64,000 bases of DNA from Arabidopsis thaliana. Lineage: Eukaryota; Streptophyta; Magnoliopsida; Brassicales; Brassicaceae. The DNA is taken from positions 13,829,835-13,893,834 of the forward strand of contig NC_003076.8 in the NCBI RefSeq assembly GCF_000001735.4, written 5' to 3'. The notes beneath the pieces were generated by a model. It searched no databases and was not told where the DNA came from. It saw only the letters and a program-made list of their open reading frames with translations. Shown one piece after another: positions 60,831 to 64,000 of the stretch. Each line of letters starts with the position of its first letter. Positions within the stretch are counted from its first letter, which is position 1. Both the position numbers and the translations under genes were made by a program.

Positions 60831-61070
60831 TAATTCTGAGCCTCTAGTGCTTTAAGCACCAAATCTCAACAAACTGTATCAAAAGCTTTGTGAATGTGCA
60901 ACTTTAGCTTATAATTTTTGGGGCATGTTGTTTTCTGGTAATTCCTGATCAGCTCCGAAGCAAGCATAACATTCTCTCCGAGGCTCTTCCCTTTTAGAAA
61001 AGCCGCTTGGTTATTGGTTGGCTCGAAATTCAAATCTCTCTCAAGATAGTTGAAAAAAAAATCCAAAAAT
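60830..61070 (-). mobile_element. LINE (older copy), first half of reverse transcriptase
   Basis: The minus strand reads NQAAFLKGKSLGENVMLASE, LIRNYQKTTCPKNYKLKLHI, HKAFDTVC, then DLVLKALEAQNYPP, and stops at 60830. The next reverse transcriptase piece resumes at 55461, so the younger LINE lies inside this older one. Confidence 0.8.
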
Positions 61071-61306
61071 AAGAAAGATCTGGAAAAAAAAATTGGATTG
61101 ATGGATTTTTTATATTTAGAATTTAACAAGATGTATGATTATATTTATTGGTTATAAAGATGTATGATTATACTATTATTTTAAGTTAATCTTAGAAAAA
61201 AAAGTGGTGTACTATTTATTTTAATCACAGAATTGGGAAGTTCAATTTAGAAAAAAACTGAAAATGTGAAGAAGATAATATACAATAAATTTAGAAACTT
61301 TAATTG

Positions 61307-62090
61307 AATTTAGATTAACAAGTACACTCATATCTCAGTTGGCATGTTTTTTATGGATTCTTTTCTAAGAGTTTTTTGATCCGGTCAAAAACTTCTTGCA
61401 TTTCATATAGCCCTATAAAATCCTATGTTTAATCCGACCACTAACCCAATTCACGATCAATAAATGATCGTCGGTTCAGTCTGGCCCTTGATCCCGTTCC
61501 CGTAGATATTTTTTTCTTTTTGGAAAATTAGTTATTAGTTTTTCAAAAATTAACACATGATATCCAGATTTTATCGAACTATAGCCAACTAATCCGGAGA
61601 TAAGTATCTTGGTTAACACATGATATCTAAATTAAACCTACGTACCACATGAACACAATTCATTTCCCTTCCGATATTTCATATTTTCCATATAATATAA
61701 AAAGGGTAATACTAAAAAATCAACAAACTAAAACTAATTAGTTTTTTTTTTTGGTTAAATGAATTAGTTCCACAATTAATGTTTAGATTTGTTATTTGTA
61801 TAGATTAGCAAATTAGTTATGGTTAAATGAATTAGTTACACAATTAATGTTTAGACTTGTAGATAAGCAAATTAGTTATGGTTACTCAAATCAGTTCCAC
61901 AAAAAAATGTTTAGTTTTGTATCTTACCACATCTTGTTGTCGGTTTGGTTAGAGAGGGACCTTTACATCTAACCTGTATTTTTTGGGCTTCTTCTCTTTC
62001 TCAACCCATTAAACACAGAATTCTTCTCTTTCTCAACCCATTAAACACAGAACAAGATATGTCTCGAGAGAGTTATCTTAATTAATTCAA
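61307..62090 (+). repeat. Second copy of the CYP71B8 promoter, without a gene
   Basis: It is colinear with 50471-51248 up to the leader words ATATGTCTCGAGAGAGTTAT and TTAATTAATTCAA, where a Helitron end begins. Within it, a block of about 55-60 bases (AATTAGTT(A/C)CACAA, ATGTTTAG) occurs three times between 61749 and 61920. No P450 coding sequence follows. Confidence 0.8.
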
Positions 62091-62856
62091 CTAGATGAGT
62101 ATCCATGCTACGCGTGGGCTTTTGTTTTAAAAGTTGTTATAGCAATTCTCTGTTGATAGTTTTTGTTGTTGGTTATGTTCATTTTTTTATGAGCATTTGT
62201 TTTAAAAATTGTTGAAATATCTATATTGGTAGTTTTGTTGTTAATTATGTTTATATGTTTTTTAGTAAAGTTAGATCTACTTATATAGTTATAAAACTAG
62301 ATTTTAACCTGCGGTATACCGCGGAAACAATTTATTTTTTAAAGTTAGTATATATAAAAGTTTACAAATTGTATCTATCTATAAAATAATTTTATTTTAT
62401 AGTTTACAAATGTTATTAAATAACGTCCTGCTAAACCCGTCCTGTAAAAAAAAAACCATTTATTTTATTAATGTTGATCTTATTTATGATATGCTTATGA
62501 ATCATTGTCTAAATATTTTGTAATTTTGTAGTAATTAAATGCTATCAGATTATATCTCTGCGCTTTGATGATTATAATCGAATTGTTATAGTTATGGAGA
62601 AAATCAATATCAAAAATGATAATTTTATAGTAATTAAATGATATTAAATATTTTGGAAGTATTATTTTAGTAAATAATCGTGTAGTTAATGTGGAGAGAT
62701 TTTGGGAAGATTGTTAAATGTCAAATATTTAATTCGAAGATTTTATTTTTAATTATCAAAAACAAACATTAAAATCCAGTGGCAGCCATTGTAAATAAGT
62801 CCCAACTACAGGATTTATTTCACAAAATGGCTGCAAAAATGTATATATAGATTAGA
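62091..62856 (-). mobile_element. Helitron relic with two 3'-type ends
   Basis: On the minus strand it starts TCTAATCTATATATACA (62856) after an A. One CTAG end is at 62297-62300, preceded by the GC hairpin CCGCGGTATACCGC. A second CTAG is at 62091-62094, preceded by CCCACGCGTAGCATGG. Both are followed by T on the minus strand. An A/T insertion site, TC start, CTAG end and short GC hairpin are Helitron traits. No Rep/helicase gene is present, so it is non-autonomous. Confidence 0.6.
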
Positions 62857-64000
62857 TTCATCTTGGCTCCAGATGACAATTAAACATTTCTTGCAAGTGA
62901 AACTATAAACTAAAATTAAATTGTCATCGTGGAAGAGATTTTGGTAGAGAGATCACATTGTAACCAAAATATTTTTCATTACTTGTCTCATGTGTACTAC
63001 CTTGAAAATGAACCAGAAATATCATGTAATCGTCCCAATGTTAAAACTTTTAACACACATTTCAATTCTTAAAATAGAGCAAAGGTTTGTAGAAGAGACT
63101 GTAAGATCCTCATGACTATTATAGCCGCTTTTGCCCACATAAAAAAAAGAATTTTTGGTGAGCGATAGATTTAATCAATCACATAACTCTCACAACATCT
63201 AGTTTGTGCTATAATCGTTGCATGGTTATGCTTAAACTTGTGTCATCCCAATCATTTGGTCCCGGTATACCAGCTTCTCATACTTGTCATCATCAACATA
63301 ATGATTCACACTGTAAATGATAGGTGAGATATAGATTTAGATGATATATTTTCAAGATGTTAGGAACTTATTGACCACAAGATTGGGCCCACTAACAGAA
63401 TTCAGGATATGCATAACTTATTGTATATATGATATATAACTTCATTGACAAAGCTCTATTAGGTTCAAATATTTACTCTTTGTTTTGAAGATCAAAGAGC
63501 AAGTCAAGCATGTACCGTTACTAAAATAAAAATTTAATCATATAATAAAATTATAGTAAAAATATTAATATTTTTTTTGTTTGAGAAACTATTTGGGTTT
63601 CTCTTTGATGGAGATGCTCTTTGACTATATATTTTCGGTTAAATTTTGCCAATTTTTTTTTAATTTTTTAATATGCTATTTATAATTATTTTTTCCAAAT
63701 ACACGTATTTTTTCTTTAAGTAATGAGGTGTCAGAAGGATGAAGAGAGTTCACCTTCTTTCATATGATTAGTCTCCAAAAGCTTTAATTTACTGAAAGCC
63801 TTAACACACCAATACTAAGCCTACAGGCTTTAGTAAAGCCCAAATCAATACAATAAAAATCCTAAATTAATAAACAAAGAGTCTTCTTCTTCTTCTAAAT
63901 CCCAACGGAAAAAGAAGAAGAATAGAGTTTTCGCTTAATCTCTACTCAATACGTTGAATTTGTGAAAGCGGAGATCTACAAAGCGTAAAAGAGTTCTTCT
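62857..64000. other. Intergenic region and probable promoter of the next gene
   Basis: No gene was recognised. Near 63837 AGCCCA-type words (site II-like) are followed by a pyrimidine/purine-rich leader-like stretch with TCTTCTTCTTCTTC. This suggests that a plus-strand gene starts just beyond the window. Confidence 0.4.

Overview
The window is plant nuclear DNA that I recognise as Arabidopsis thaliana chromosome 5, the pericentromeric part of the AT5G35630 to AT5G35720 interval. The grounds are the intron-rich genes with canonical GT/AG junctions and a recognisable run of genes: GLN2, a NYN-domain gene, a glycine-rich protein, IQD33, eIF1A, WSS1B, fimbrin FIM5 and CYP71B8. Names rest on remembered protein sequences, not on a search. 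The spaces between genes are AT-rich and full of transposon relics.

Layout. 1-6.1 kb: plastid glutamine synthetase GLN2, then a degenerate NYN (limkain-b1-like) gene. 6156-22005: one large Mutator-like element of the VANDAL type (15.85 kb). It has a 9-bp target duplication (TACTTTTAT) and degenerate terminal inverted repeats. It carries, left to right, a DUF1985-Ulp1 protease gene (VANC-like, broken, itself hit by a 731-bp hAT element), three At2g35280-type F-box-like genes (two with open frames), an OB-fold DUF223 gene (minus strand, one stop) and the MuDR transposase (minus strand, broken). 22.7-24 kb: secreted glycine-rich protein. 26.3-28.8 kb: IQD33 and eIF1A, convergent, bracketed by two LINE RNase H relics. 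29.6-34.8 kb: AT-rich repeats and an Athila-like fossil. 35.2-38.3 kb: WSS1B. 39.3-41 kb: Harbinger transposase relic, LINE scrap and a small gene. 41.9 kb: cysteine-rich secreted peptide. 43-46.6 kb: fimbrin FIM5. 47.7-50.2 kb: Copia fossils split by a Harbinger-like MITE. 51.4-53.1 kb: CYP71B8 with an N-terminal frameshift. 53.3-61 kb: MITE, SINE-like piece, and a LINE nested head-on in an older LINE. 61.3-62.1 kb: a second copy of the CYP71B8 promoter with no gene, cut by a Helitron. 62.9-64 kb: intergenic DNA, ending in what looks like the promoter of the next gene.

The most interesting unit is the VANDAL-like element. Throughout its length, in introns, spacers and even transposase codons, it is peppered with the palindrome GTACGTAC or its half ACGTACA(C/T). 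By eye I count about 28 inside and about four in the rest of the window. Some copies sit in 65-66 bp tandem repeats. VANC proteins of VANDAL elements are known DUF1985 anti-silencing factors that act through short family-specific motifs. I infer that this is such a protein-motif pair, joined here to F-box-like, SUMO-protease-like and OB-fold genes as one selfish cassette. Whether the motif is already published for this VANDAL family I cannot tell from sequence alone.
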